NCBI GenBank assembly: GCA_900088475.1
Contig: FLMG01001356.1
Location: 8,152 to 61,163 of the forward strand
From: Hyphochytrium catenoides
Lineage: Eukaryota > Sar > Hyphochytriomycetes > Hyphochytriales > Hyphochytriaceae
Length of the DNA: 53,012 bases
Reading direction: 5' to 3'
Below are positions 35,111-47,100 of the stretch, piece after piece. Every line of letters starts with the position of its first letter. The stretch's first letter is position 1. The notes under the pieces were generated by a model. The model was not told the DNA's origin. It did no database searches and was given only the letters and a program-made list of their open reading frames with translations. The position numbers and the translations under genes are program-made.

Positions 35111-35642
35111 ATATGAGGGGGGGCCAGCACGGCTACCTAGACACTTGAGGTGCCTCTTCATTATTTATGCAGTACCTTTGAAGGATTAGGTACTATCAGT
35201 ACCGTTGCGACAATGGATAGAGCGACCATAACAAGAGCGAGGCAGGAGATTCTTGTTTCAGAGGGCTTTGGATACGAAACATGCGGACGAAAGCACCACC
35301 AAGAAGCTCTATAAAGGTGGTTCTGCAAGTCTCCTTGTGTGCCTGAAATCTGTTCCTAATAAGGGTTCACGGCCTTCCATCGACTTCGGGTAGACTAAAC
35401 CATTAAGGGTCACTTTTTAAGAGAGGACTTCAATAAGATTGATCCTCACGTGACCCGCCCATTGTATTTGGGATTGAGCTCAGTCTGAAGCACTCTTAGT
35501 TTCATGGGGGACTTTCTTCACGGGTAAAAGGCTACGCAATAACTATATTCCTTCAGGATGTCAACCCCTTGCTGCAGGCCATTTCAGCTAAGAACCTTTA
35601 CCCTGTGCTAGCCAGAACTCCTCCTCTACCCATCCTATGTCA
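35111..35642. other. gap between SDS22 and an unknown minus-strand gene
   Basis: Nothing recognised. The minus-strand unknown gene may reach further into this gap if another exon exists. Confidence 0.4.
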
Positions 35643-36293
35643 ATATCGTGCCATGGCCGACGCTACAGGAAGCTCCCCAGTCCGACTAATGATGGAAAGA
35701 GTGACCCATGATAGGAGGATCTGGTTCTGAACGGCATAGGAGCCGCTGCTCCGCAAACCCACTGCGATACTTGATTAGAAGGTTGGCCCAACACTTATCA
35801 GTAGCACGTCCAATGAAGAGGTGCCCGAAGACACCGTCGCTGATAACCTTATTGAATACGACCATGGGAGATCTTGGTAGAGTTCTGCATCATAGATGGA
35901 AACGATCTCCGATCGTCCGATGACCTTCTTCAACGCAGCTGATGTCTCTGCGTCATACAACCCGTCTTCATCTCCGGCTGCGCCGCTGGACTGATGATAG
36001 AGATAGTGCTTGGGCGGCTTCGGGCGCATTCCAAAGATGTCCTTTGTTATTTACGGGCTGATCGCTAAAACCGCGCTTTCGACCGTTACTAATCTCGTTT
36101 TTCCACAAAGGTTTTGGGTGGGTACTTTCGGGTAAAAAGGCTTCCTATCAGTTATCTTGCCCCTCACTTTACTTCCTATCTTGGGATTGTCACTCCCACC
36201 AGCAGAGGAGCCGGGCCAACTCATCAGGAGGAAGGCGTGATAATAGGACCTCAGAGCTGCGAGTGAACTCAGGAGCAGGGCGAGCGAAGGCAT
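35643..36293 (-). CDS. uncharacterised protein with N-terminal hydrophobic segment; frame break near the middle
   Basis: ATG at 36293 gives MPSLALLLSSLAALRSYYHA, a likely signal or anchor segment, then SWPGSSAGGSDNPKIGSK. A GTGAGG donor near 36170 and an acceptor near 36040 lead in frame to DIFGMRPKPPKHYLYHQ, DEDGLYDAETSAALKKVIG and IVSIYDAELYQDLP. The next coding-like stretch (MVVFNKVISDGVFGHLFIG, TDKCWANLLIKYRSG) directly abuts but lies in the +1 frame and ends near 35700. No family recognised. Either a short unconventional intron, a frameshift in the gene, or an error in the sequence explains the break. End coordinate approximate. Confidence 0.4.
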
Positions 36294-36576
36294 CAGGGTA
36301 ACTGAGGAGAAGAGTAGACGAGGATTAGCAGGAAGACTCCTTCCTTCTTCTGTGGACGCAGGCTTTCAGAGGGATCTATCTACAAGCCGACTAAAGGTCG
36401 TGAGGAGCTGAGAGGAGTGCACCTTGCAGGTGATAGTGGTAAGAGATAGAATCCAAGAGACGGGAAGGACATAGGCAGGAGGTACGGAATATAGTCTCAT
36501 GACAGACGGGAGACGCTTCACTTCCCATCTCTTGCGATAGTCGGTCTGTCAAACAACTCCGCATTGCAAAAGGACG
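36294..36576. other. short divergent gap
   Basis: Separates two divergent unknown genes. No motif recognised. Confidence 0.35.
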
Positions 36577-37763
36577 ATGGCTCCGTCCAACATAAACGCC
36601 AGTAGTAGAGGTAGGTTAGCAGAGATGCCAACTATATACTGTCACAGTCTGATCGTATACGGCAGAGACATCCAAGCGAGGGGCTCGTGAGTTCTTGGGA
36701 GGCATCCTCGTCCTCGGGATTTCGATGTTTGTCCCTCTTACGTTCTATTTCGGAAAGAACTTAGGGATGTACTTACGATGGTCATGGACAGCTGAGCTAG
36801 TGCTACTGTGGCTGCTAAAAAGTGTCAGTTCTTTTTGTGCTATAGCTGGGCTTGCTCAGCTTGCTGGACAGAGGTAAACTTTGCGGTTCCTTTTCATAAG
36901 AGTTTTGTCGCAACCTAATTGTTCTTCTTATATACAGGATGAGAACAGCTTCGCTCATGAAGCTCGTCCTGTTGGTTGAGAGCCTAATCCTCCTACTCTT
37001 TGGCCTGTACTCATGGCCATTAAGTGTAAGGCAAGTCGTTGAACGCCAGATACCAGTCGCTATGGCTAGAGCGACTGCGTTAGAGTCAACATTTCAACAA
37101 ATATGCTCCCTGTCAACCTGGAGTTATCCTGCTCTTCTACTTTTCACGACCAGTTGGATCTCTCTCAAGGGTAGGAAGAAAGAAGGCGCGCTTATCTCAC
37201 AGCCGCCGAAAACTGCACCTCCAAGTCCAAGGCGGAAAGCTTCGAGCCATAACGGTATGAGACAATTTGGAGAATAGAGAGCCAATTGCGGACATACTAA
37301 ACTGGCGTGGACGCTTGGACTTCACTTATCAACCTAGAATCTACGGCAGCGTTCAGTGCTCCTGCTAGTGGACATCCATCTGCTTCTGCTACTAACTTCC
37401 CCGATCCGTGTTTGCACAAATCATTTTTTGCATGCAGAGCACGAGGTCCCGGAGTTTGATGTCTCAGGTCCGATAGAGTTTCACTCGAAGTCTCGGTCAG
37501 GCGGACTTCATGGCTGGCGGACAGGAAGCCTACGAGTTTCAAGCGACATCGTGGAGATTTTCATGAAGGATAAACGATTTATCCATTGGAACATTAGAGA
37601 GATCGCATTCGCAGTCCGGGCAGACAAAGAGAACACCTTTTCCATTGTAGCTCCAAAACGTGCGGTTAATGTTCGCTGCAAGAGCATTGAGGAGGTCCAG
37701 AATTGGATAGGTACATTGAGGATGATGCAGGTCCATGCCGTCTCTACCCAGACCACATTGTAA
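36577..37763 (+). CDS. uncharacterised four-TM protein with C-terminal PH-like domain
   Basis: ATG at 36577 (MAPSNINASSR) splices via GTAGGT...CGGCAG to ETSKRGAREFLGG. Hydrophobic segments: GILVLGISMFVPLTFYFG, ELVLLWLLKSVSSFCAIAG, LMKLVLLVESLILLLFGLY and WSYPALLLFTTSWISL. A basic Pro/Ser linker (KTAPPSPRRKASSH) follows. The last exon (about 37434-37763) reads like a pleckstrin-homology fold: GLHGWRTGSLRVSSDIVEIF, FSIVAPKRAVNVRCKSIEEV, then QNWIGTLRMM with the invariant Trp of the C-terminal helix. PH domains bind phosphoinositides or proteins; with the TM segments this suggests a membrane-contact or signalling role, which is inference. The junction before the PH exon is uncertain (several donor choices at 37340-37420). 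Confidence 0.6.
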
Positions 37764-38559
37764 ACTGTCCGGCTTTCATGACAAAACTCTTACTACGAAG
37801 TAGTAGTCTGCTATCGCTCAGGCCATGGAAGCCTTAGCTGGTATATTCTACTAGAAACAGGCCAAGCCGAAAGACAGTGCCTTGGCTGTACATCCTAGAC
37901 GGGCTGGAACTCTTTTGGTCATCACCTAAGAGCAGCAGTCCGCCCGCATAAGGGATACCATCAGCAAGAACTTGAGATGTCAAAGTAAATTACCTCTGTT
38001 ATCCACGTAATACCTCTATTATCAAAATATCCTGCCTTTGTCGGCCCTCTCAGTGATCCAAACGTGTGATGGACAACGACAGGGAAAGCGATGGTGCATA
38101 AGCTCTATAAGCATCGTTTGGCTTTACCTCCCAACCGCGCTGAGGAGGCGCTGACGACACACCCTTGCCGCAGAAAGCATCAAGTAGTGAGTCGCGCGAA
38201 CCCCCTAGAGCAGCCATAAGACCTCTAGAAGGCGCACACAGCCATGAGAGAGGAAGACTGGAGGCGCCAGTATCGGGCTTCCACCTCCAATCCTTGCGCC
38301 TTTGTCTCCTCCACTCCCGACGACGAAGCCGCTTCCTCACACAGGAAAGCACCTCGGCACTTCCCTTCCCTCTAACCCTAGAGAGTGCTGGGCGGTTACA
38401 TTTGTGCATTAGGGTCGGAAGCTTTACAATATTGCTATGTGTAATGAGCTTGGGTTGTATATAAGGGTCGGGCGAGTACTATTCTTGACCCCCATAAGAG
38501 CGCCTTCCCGCCACATCAGCCCCATCTTCTCCTCCTTTCCTCCCAGATCACCACTCTCG

Positions 38560-38622
<63 letters not shown>

Positions 38623-38748
38623 TCTCTCTCTCGCTTTCTCTCTCTCTCTCACTCTCTCTCGGCTCTGCCAGGAGAGCTCCGGTTCTGATGCTCTGATGCC
38701 CCTCTGTCTCTTTGTCCTTCCTTGCCTTTCACTAGACCTTTCTCTACT

Positions 38749-38779
<31 letters not shown>

Positions 38780-39299
38780 TCGACGTCCCTTTTAGTCCCG
38801 CTCTCACTATCTTCCTCCTTGCTGTCATCTTCCTTCCCCGCCACCATAGGTTCTCACCCTTCCCCAGTGTTCCTCAGAGCATAGCTAAGAGTGTTACCGC
38901 CTACTTCTCATGTCACCTGCCCTTCTGCAGTTGATGGTCTCCTCTTATCCCTTGCGCTTCTTACGTTTACCAAGTCAGTGCCTAACCCTCATAAAGTCCG
39001 TGCGAAGTCCTCCCTATCGTTATGACCAGTCTCCCATCCTTTAACGAATCCTCCACCACTCCTTCCTGGACTTCCTAGAAAATTGACTAGACTAGAATGA
39101 TGGGTTTGGCGGAGATGTTGAGCTCTTCGCCTGCTAACTGCTTTGGCTATCTTTGCCGGGCGAGCAGCAGCATCACCTGTCTTTCCCTTTATCGGCGCCG
39201 CCGCGAGTCTTCGCTCAATTCTCTACTTGCAGTGACATTATCGCTGCTGTCTAGAGGTGGAAATAGAAGATCCGTAGATCTCTATAGAAGCTGGTCAAG
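37764..39299. other. long gap with TC microsatellites
   Basis: No gene recognised. Its main content is pyrimidine-rich sequence, including long (TC)n tracts at 38549-38662 and a shorter one at 38757-38780. Frames through it are only Ser/Leu or Arg/Glu runs from the dinucleotide repeat. Confidence 0.6.
38549..38662. repeat. (TC)n microsatellite
   Basis: About 110 bases of TC repeats broken by single TG or GC steps, in the gap upstream of the amino acid transporter. Confidence 0.95.
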
Positions 39300-41587
39300 A
39301 TGTGGGGCAAGATATTTGGAGACCAAAAGAAGTATGCGGCTGTGCATATCATGCCAGATAGTCCTTCCCAGGACGAGGAGAGTGAGTCTCTGACGAAGCC
39401 TAGAACTTTCAGCGCATTGAATCAGGTAAGTTGCTTTTCAGAGATGCAGAAGGTTGCGAAGGGGGAGAAGCCAATGTGCTGGAGGAGGAGATAGAGTTTT
39501 ATAAGCAAGTGGCAGGCAGGAACGACGAAGATGTCCAATCCTGACTGCGTTGACTAACTGGGTTTGTATAGGAGGAGAAGGTGGGCCTGACATCAGGCGA
39601 GAAGACCTCAACGGAGTCCCACAATCCTCACGGCGGTCATGAGAGTGACATTCCTGGCTCAGTCTTTAATATAGGTAGGTCCTTTGCCTCTGTATGACAG
39701 AAGTGACTCCTGAGCTAAACCTTCATCCGACAGTCAACGCTATCGTGGGTGCAGGACTTATCGGCATCCCTTTTGCTTTCAACAAATGCGGTCTCTATCT
39801 TGGACTCATTCTACTGGGACTTGTGTCATACATGGTGGACTATAGTCTCAGGACCATGATCCTCTTCGGGGCTAAGGTAGACGCGGTTATGGACTTTAAG
39901 CCCAATATACTAGTTATGAACTTCCGCTGGCGTCTCTTTATAGGTGAAGAAGACTAACTATATGGAGCTCTGTGAGCACTGCTTTGGACGAACTGGATAC
40001 TACGTCGTGTCTCTCTTCATTCTTCTAACGACTTTCGGTGGCATGTGTGCCTACACAGTGATCGTGGGCGATACCCTGCCAAAGGTAATCGTCATCCTTT
40101 CAAAGTTCAAGCTGCTGTCCCTTTGATGTTACTTTGGCCGTTACTCATCATGCTGTTATTGGAATGGTACAGGTCTGCATACATCTCAATATCGATCTCT
40201 TGGACCACCGTGACCCAGTCGTCATATTCGCGTCTACCTTGGTCATGTTGCCGCTCTCTCTCTTGAAGAACCTCTCTTCCCTCTCGTTTTCCTCTTCGTT
40301 GAGGTAAGGTGGCAAATATTAACGTGTCCTCACATTGCCAGAAATTAATGACCTCTTCACCCGCTATGTTCCCCAGTATCTTGGCGAGCGTTGCCCTCAT
40401 TATAATCGTGTTAATCTTCGCGCCGGAGGCGGCTGAAGAGGATGGAATTGACGTCAAGCAAGAACACAGTCCTTATGCCTTTGCCAAGTCATCCTTCTTT
40501 TCTGGTGTCGGGACGATGTCCTTCGCCTTTGTCATTCAGCATACAAGTTTCTTCATCTATCAAGGGCTCAAGAACCCGACCCAGCAGCGATGGACCCAGA
40601 CCACTCACGTTTCTCTTTCCATTGCCTTCACCCTATGCGCCATCTTTGGCGTAGCCGGATACACAGCCTTCCTCTCTCACACGGAGGGTGACCTGCTCAA
40701 CAACTTTGAGCACGATCACGCTTATGTCAATGTAGCACGTATCCTTCTAGCCTCGTCTATGGTAAGAACATCAACAAAGGAGGTAACGACACTGGAAAGG
40801 TCCTAATGTCTTTCTTCTTATAGATGATGGTCTATCCAGTGGAGATGTTTGTGGCCCGGCAAGCTTTGTTTTCCCTCGTCTTCAGAGGACAGAGTGCGAA
40901 AATGACCGATAATCAGGTTTTCAATCCACTGATCTCTCTATTACATTTCCCTCAAAGCAGCTCTGTTCTTTAGCTTCATCTTCGTCTGAGATCCCACCCG
41001 TCTCAGCTAACTTCTGGTCCTTTCCTTTTAAAATGCCCTGTGTCACTCTTTTCTGAACCATGGATCAGCCCTTTGCTAACTCTCACTGTCCAGCACGTAA
41101 GAATCACCTTAGGACTTTGGTTGATGACGCTGCTTGTTGGGATCTTCTTCCATGACCTTGGAGATGTGCTGGAGCTCACTGGTAGCGTCGCCGCCTCCAC
41201 TCTCGGCTATATTCTGCCCGGACTTGTCTTCATCAAGATGAACGACACCAACTTCAAGCAGTGGATTGACGTAAGTGAAGCTCCCCTCTCGACATTCCAA
41301 CCTCCTTCTAAAGCGTGGGTGGTACGCATCACCTCTCTTTGCCTTAGATGTGGAAGCCCAGCAGCTCATCCTACGCTCAGACAAGCCTCAAAAAGAAGAT
41401 CTTCGAAGGCCTCCAATTCTTTGTTCCGTTCTTTTACATCGTCTTTGGATTTCTGCTGATGGCAGCTGGAAGCAGTTCCGTTATCTTAGCCCACCTTAAC
41501 GGAGAGGGTGAGACGCTCCATGAGCAAGCCTCGCTCCATGAACAAGCCTCAGCTCTTGGAGCGGAGCAGACTTCGGGGTCGCCTTAA
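39300..41587 (+). CDS. amino acid transporter, AAAP family (SLC38-like)
   Basis: ATG at 39300 gives a cytosolic N-terminus (MWGKIFGDQKKYAAVHIMPD). TM1 is SVFNI, then TVNAIVGAGLIGIPFAFNKC, the conserved start of SLC38 carriers. Then GLVSYMVDYSLRTMI, NYMELCEHCFGRTGYYVVSL, YTVIVGDTLPKV, VMLPLSLLKNLSSL, VGTMSFAFVIQHTSFFIYQG, FGVAGYTAFLS, GDLLNNF, MMVYPVEMFVARQAL, DVLELTGSVAASTLGYILPG and a final TM (FVPFFYIVFGFLLMAAG). The order and length fit an eleven-TM, sodium-coupled neutral amino acid transporter, closest in layout to SLC38A11. Eight or so introns. The tail contains a duplicated LHEQAS hexapeptide (41518-41554) just before TAA at 41587. Membrane location and substrate cannot be told. Confidence 0.92.
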
Positions 41588-41779
41588 AAAAAGCGTGTAA
41601 ATGAGATAGTGAACTATTTAAGCGTGACATCAAGGCAATTGCCGTCCGCCAAATAGCCCAGGCTCTCCTTTGGCTTCCATTCACTCCTTTCACATGCTAT
41701 CAAGTTGACAACACAGTCTATCCACCTGTGGTGCAATCCGCCATCCCCCCTAACCATGCCAAGTAAAAAACGACCATCG
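41588..41779. other. short convergent gap
   Basis: Separates the 3' ends of the transporter and the azoreductase-like gene. Nothing recognised. Confidence 0.4.
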
Positions 41780-42598
41780 TCAATGCAGGCCTTGCAAAAT
41801 TGGGGTCGCAGAAACTCCTTTTAAGCAGCTCTCTCCAGAAGACCTTCGATTGATGTCAGAAGCTATTTCTTCTGCAGCCTCTTCAGCTAGAAGATAAGAC
41901 TCAGCCAAGACTTCCTCTCTGGTTCGGTTGGCAGTGTTTGACATCAGAACGAGCTTCAGATGATTAAATCCCACAACACCAAAAATATCAGTCAAGTACG
42001 GCACCATGTGATCTCGGCTTGGCCGCCGACCGGATCCTCCTGCACCAAGCACGAGGACTAATGGCTTTCCTGCATCTCCTAAAGGTTGGATACCATCGTC
42101 GCTGTCCTTGATAGTGAGGCCCGGCTGTATAACACAGTCTATGTACTGCTTGAGGACATACGGACAGGAAAAGTTCCAAATAGGTGATGCCACAAGCAGC
42201 ACGTCGGCAGTTAGAAGCTGGCTCGCCATCCGCTGGACAGGCTGAAGGTTATCCTCGTCAGATGGAAGCCCTTTCCCAGCTAACCGTCTCATCTGACTGC
42301 CAACATGACTTAGGTTGAATTGCAGCAACTGTTCGTCCCAGAGATCTACCTCGTCGACAGCGCAATTTGCTCTCCGAGATAAGAAAGAGTCAATAAATCG
42401 TTGAGCAGTAAGAGCTGTCAGAGATTGGGGTCCCGATGACGCATTAAGGTACAGGATTGATGAATGGCTGGATGGACTTGATGGGTTCGATGTTGACGCA
42501 GAAAGTGTCCTCCTTTGTCCTCTAGCAGCGTCCTGCATAATGTGACCTCGGCGGGAAGTGAGGTCATGGCAGCGGGGTCCTAGAAGTAATCGCTTCAT
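41780..42598 (-). CDS. FMN-dependent NADH-azoreductase-like flavodoxin-fold oxidoreductase, intronless
   Basis: A single uninterrupted exon of 272 codons from ATG 42598. From residue 48 it follows the AzoR/NQO flavodoxin-like fold: SILYLNASSGPQSLTALTAQ (FMN phosphate loop region), VDEVDLWDE, LLTADVLLVASPIWNFSCPY (138-147) with the P-x-x-N-F motif that contacts the flavin, LKQYIDCVIQPGLTIK, GDAGKPLVLVLGAGG, and a C-terminal FGVVGFNHLKLVL. By family it reduces quinones or azo compounds with NAD(P)H. The first 47 residues (RRGH, QRRTLS; Arg-rich, few acids) resemble an organelle presequence. It is the only gene of this size here without introns, and AzoR is mainly bacterial, so a bacterial origin is plausible but untested. 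Confidence 0.85.
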   Translation of the reverse strand: MKRLLLGPRCHDLTSRRGHIMQDAARGQRRTLSASTSNPSSPSSHSSILYLNASSGPQSLTALTAQRFIDSFLSRRANCAVDEVDLWDEQLLQFNLSHVGSQMRRLAGKGLPSDEDNLQPVQRMASQLLTADVLLVASPIWNFSCPYVLKQYIDCVIQPGLTIKDSDDGIQPLGDAGKPLVLVLGAGGSGRRPSRDHMVPYLTDIFGVVGFNHLKLVLMSNTANRTREEVLAESYLLAEEAAEEIASDINRRSSGESCLKGVSATPILQGLH

Positions 42599-43089
42599 TG
42601 CTATTGTACGTGGGCTTTCATGTCCTTTGCCGATTCCTGCATAGCTCCAGGAGAATCAAGTGTCCGAAGAAATGCTTCGTGGCCTGTCATGAAGAGAGGC
42701 CACTAGTCTTTAGCGCCAACAGTTCTGAATCTGGGAGGCCTGAAAAGGAGACTCGAAGTGCATCTGGTGGCTAGGTCTTCGCTCTTCCTTCGTCACTGCG
42801 CAAGGCGCCCCATGACTTGCTTCTTGCTTCTCATAACCTGAACAGTAACTACATCTGCAGACTTCGCGATCAACAACTTTAGTTATCAGTTCCATTTAGG
42901 GTCCCACAAGCTGAACTCTTTTTTATTGGTATATGTACACCAGGGCACCCCTCTGACTAGAAGTATAAAGGGCAAGGCCACTTGTGTGGTCATCGCAATG
43001 GCGCGGCCTTTCTCGCGCTGGCGGTGGATGAATCGCGATCAAGAGATTTGTCCTGCATAATTTCTTATCTGCCGACAGCGCTGACTCGC

Positions 43090-43520
43090 GGAGTTGGATG
43101 ATGTCGGTCTCGTGGTTGTCTCTTGTCATACTTTGTTCCGGCAGCTCTCCTCATTGCGATAGAAGCATTGGCTATCTGAGTTGTACACATTCGACTCTTG
43201 CTGTGATATTTTAGGGGCTTAGGGAGCATCTTTATTTGGATGGGAGCATCTGGCTGGTTTGAATGATGTCGCTCTTGCTATCAGTGGTTTGGATCGTTTC
43301 AGGCTAAGAGTCGGGGAGCATCAGACTGCTGGGTTGGATGATGTGAGTTAGTCTCTTGCGATCACTAGTCTGGACCATCTCACTGAGATGGCAGTATCAC
43401 TTTCACCGGTCAAATGATGTTTGCCTCCTTTTGAAAGTATGAAGCATCGTCACTGGGATGGAGAGATCTTCATTGCGATGGGGCCATCTTACTCGCTGGA
43501 TGATATCGGCTTGTTTATTA
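43090..43520. repeat. degenerate tandem array around a GGATGATGTCG-like core
   Basis: Copies of a GTTGGATGATGTCGG-like core start at about 43093, 43257, 43332, 43407 and 43494, that is at 75-87 base spacing with one double-length step. Between cores recur GGAGCATC or GAAGCATC and ATTGGGATGG-like words (43223, 43243, 43313, 43442, 43529). No long frame is kept through the array. Confidence 0.6.
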
Positions 43521-43782
43521 TTTGTACGAAGCATCTTCATTGGAATGGCAGCAATTGACAGCAAAAAAAGGGAGCGACTTGAAATGTGGCTCTCCATAGC
43601 ACCAATAGTGTGATAAGGAAAGATAATAGAAAATTTCTCTCAATCTATCGACCGCTGAAGCTGCTGTTGAAGATCCAGGGAATTGTGAAAGCCAATCTTA
43701 GGAGTCTGCTTTGCGGCGATTCGTGTTGACTCTTTGTTCTAGACTAAAAAGTGGTCAACCTGCCGTGGCCGGCCTGAGGTCC

Positions 43783-43802
43783 GTCATTTGTTAGCAAATG
43801 AC
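43783..43802. repeat. 8-bp perfect hairpin with 4-nt loop
   Basis: GTCATTTG-TTAG-CAAATGAC. It is not followed by a T-run. Its role is unknown. Confidence 0.6.
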
Positions 43803-44109
43803 CTTTCGGTCTTTGGCCGCCTTTTAGAGAACATTATTAGATTAGACAGAGCGGCCATAACGTGGGCAAATCGGCCATTATAGGTAAGGCACCTCCTACC
43901 CCGACATGTGAAGCTTGTAAACTTAGACTGCATCAGTCTCGGTAGAGAGGCGTGGGTTCTACAGCTTTATTGAGTAGGTATGTTACTGTCCTCCAACTAT
44001 ACTAAGCTCTATCCCTCGCTGTGCGATTAACAGTGCACAAGCAGCGAGCACCACCGCCCATCAAGTCTGATGGATGGCTCATTGGAGGTTCGTCCTTGAT
44101 GGATCTAGC

Positions 44110-47100
44110 TCAGTGGTTGGGATTGCGGATAAAAATTGAGCTCCTCTTCCCATCAGCTGGCAGCTCTTCCATGCTAAGGTTCACCATGGAGTCGAGCAGC
44201 ACCCCGTCCACAGCATCCTCAGCACCTTCTTTAGAGGCCTCTGCAAAGTTGAACGTTAGGTCGAGAAGAGATGTATTAAAGAGTACTCTCATAGACAACA
44301 GGACTGCGGCGGATGAACCAACATGCAGGTTCCCCCAAGAGGGCGAAGAGTGACCAACTCGTTGATCAAAACAGGTGACACTGTGACTACCCTCCTAAAG
44401 GCTTTCGATACCCCTTGATAGTCCTCACCAGTCACTTTCTTGACGCATGCGAGGAGATGGTCCTGAAGGTTACGCGCTGAGGTCCCACTTCCAATGGCGA
44501 ATAGAGGTGCCACTGGCACAACGTCATCTTCGTACTGTGAGGCCTGAGTGTGATCAAATTCCGCACCAGGACTGAAGAGGATCTGTGCCCTATAGCGCCA
44601 TTCATCATCCTCCTGCAACAGCAGCATGGGGAATTTTGGAAGTTCACGTCAGAGCGGATAGGAAGCAGGAGGTCATTGAGGGATAAACTTTCAACGAAAG
44701 GAATATTGCGATGCTGTGGAGACCGTGACAGTGCCCTGATCACTTTACCGGTAGCGCGAGGTTCTCGAAGACTCTGATAACAATGTGAGTTAGGTAGCAC
44801 ATCTCTGGAGTGTCTTCAATGACGTCCAGCACCTCAGGCTCAACTAGGCGGTGCTTCCTTAGACAAACTGGTTGTTTGAAGAATAATGTTAAAATCACAT
44901 TGGAAAAGGGGCAAACGAGTCGCTACGCTTTGTCCAGAGCCGTTTTGGCTCTCCCTTCCTTCCCTTTACAATCTGAAACCTTACTCTCTCGCTAAACGAC
45001 GGATCCTCTTTCCACAACTATCAACCAGCTTCACTTACTATCAGAGATGCCCAAGTCTCCTGGTCCAGGAGGACATGGATATCGAAGAGAGTTCAGCAGG
45101 GTGTGCATGTGACTCTCGCTTGTGAAGTAAAGTCGGGTGCGAACCTATGAAGTCAAGGACAGTTAGCATCGTCCCAGCACCGTACGCCTAATAAATGCTC
45201 CAATTTGTATCTATGGTGACCTGAATGGCTAACTCTGACGCACTCTTCTACCTAATCACCAACTGCAGCGCCTCTCTCTCACTGCCGCCTGAATGCTACC
45301 CTTAAAGGCTACTGTCTCCCACGGCCGCGTGCTTTCGAAATTACGATCCCGCTGCCACCTCACCTGTCTTTCTGGAGAGTTTATTAAAAGCTCCTTTGCA
45401 TGTACAGGGTCAAGCTGATAGCCATGGTGTTCGACATAGTGATCTGCTTCTTCCTCGGCATCTCCGTCCTTGCTAGCCTTCTTTAGTGAGTCCTTTTTAG
45501 GCGCAGGGCCGCTATCCTTCTTGTTGCCCACCGTGTGCTGCAAGTCTGCCTCAATTTTACCTAATAGAGCCTGACAAACCTTATACCCAATAATCTGTTT
45601 TTCCGAGACAGCCAGTCCGTACTCCTAACAAACGTTCAAGGTTCATTAGCAGACTCCCGAATGTGCCTTAGCAGAACCCAAAGTGTTCCTGGTTGAAAAG
45701 AACCGCTGAAGAGCCTTTCGGTGAGAGGCCATCCAAAAACGGAACTCATGAATCAAGCTCACAGCTCGAGCGCGGTTGTGATTGGGTAGGATATCGTCAT
45801 TAAATGCCCCATTGCGAACTAAAACTCACCTGCGGAACGAGGCAGTCTGCAAACTTTTGGGCCAGAACATACATCTCTTCTGCGCCAGCTAGTTTCTGCA
45901 GGTCACGAGTCAATCACTCTCTTCACTCACTTTAAGGCGACGCCAGAGTATGTCTGACTTACCAGCGTTGAGTTGTGGATGATATCGTACTTAATACAGT
46001 CATAGATGTCAGGGATTTTGCTCAGGTCGTATTTATCCCGCTGGCAAAGGGATATAGAGACCCAACGGGTGAGGACTGAACACTCATGGCTTCATGCCAA
46101 CTAGAATAGGAAAAAGCCCAAGAAGGACCTCGAGGGAAAAAGGCACGAGGTGATATAGTGGAGTTTTGACGGTGCTCGACCAGCAAGACAGACGCAAACG
46201 AACAGAAATGTGAAATGAACATATCTCTACCTTCTTGTCATAGAAGTCCTTCATAAGCTTGTTCCATCGCTCAAACATAAATGTCAGAAGCTCTTTCCCG
46301 TAGAGTTCCACGGGGGCTTCTAGTAGTCCTCTGCGCTCCTGTTCCAACAATGCCTATAGATATCTCTGGTCAGAGAGATCAGCCAAATCAGGGTGAGAAG
46401 ATAGATCTTTACCCCTATCTGGCTCGTCATGTTCCCTACAAGCTCTCTAAGTCTTTCTAGAGCCTTTCTTGGATTTCCTACGGTTTCGCAAGGGCAATAC
46501 TGTCAGCCAACCAGCATTATCGCCTCACTAGTGTTAGTCAAATGGGTCGTTTGTCAACTCCAAGGTTCAGGGCAAATAACCGAATGGCGCAAATGCATTT
46601 AAAGCTTGATGAAAGGCTTCCTTACCTAACTTTTCCAGGCTATCAATGACTGAGATCGGCCCGTCAGGAGCTGCTATCCGCACCATCTCCTCGTCCACCT
46701 CTTGATCTAGCTGGAGTTCAGATAGAAGCAGGAAAGTTAGCAGGTACTTCAACTGGCTAGGGCGCGCGGCGGGCACATCCAGACCTGCAAGACATTGTGA
46801 AGTCTTTCCTTGACGCTCTCCATCTCCTTCCTTGCCTCCGTTTGCCCGCTGTGATCCAACATCTTATTGGCCGCTGGTGGAGGGGACGGCGTAAGCAGAG
46901 GCAAGAGATATGAAACCTTAGAGGCAATAGAATGGTTGTTGGCTATCCATAAAATGGATAAAATGGAAATGGTACCAAGAAGAATGGAGCCTCAGTATCG
47001 TCACCCGAGAAGAAGAATGCTTGTCAGCTAGGTAAGGGCCAAAGTGCATGAAGCGCTTACCCTTTCCGAGAGTGGTGACCAATGAGACTAAGATAGGAGT

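Larger units (their letters stand above)
42599..44109. other. repeat-bearing gap upstream of the azoreductase gene
   Basis: No gene recognised. It holds a degenerate tandem array (43090-43520) and a short perfect hairpin (43783-43802), described separately. Confidence 0.5.

Noticed and set aside
44099-44170. CTAGCTCAGTGGTTGGGATT looks like a tRNA D-arm
   Set aside because: No T-loop (GTTCRA) follows at the right distance and no acceptor stem pairs; the segment also overlaps the end of PPIP5K.
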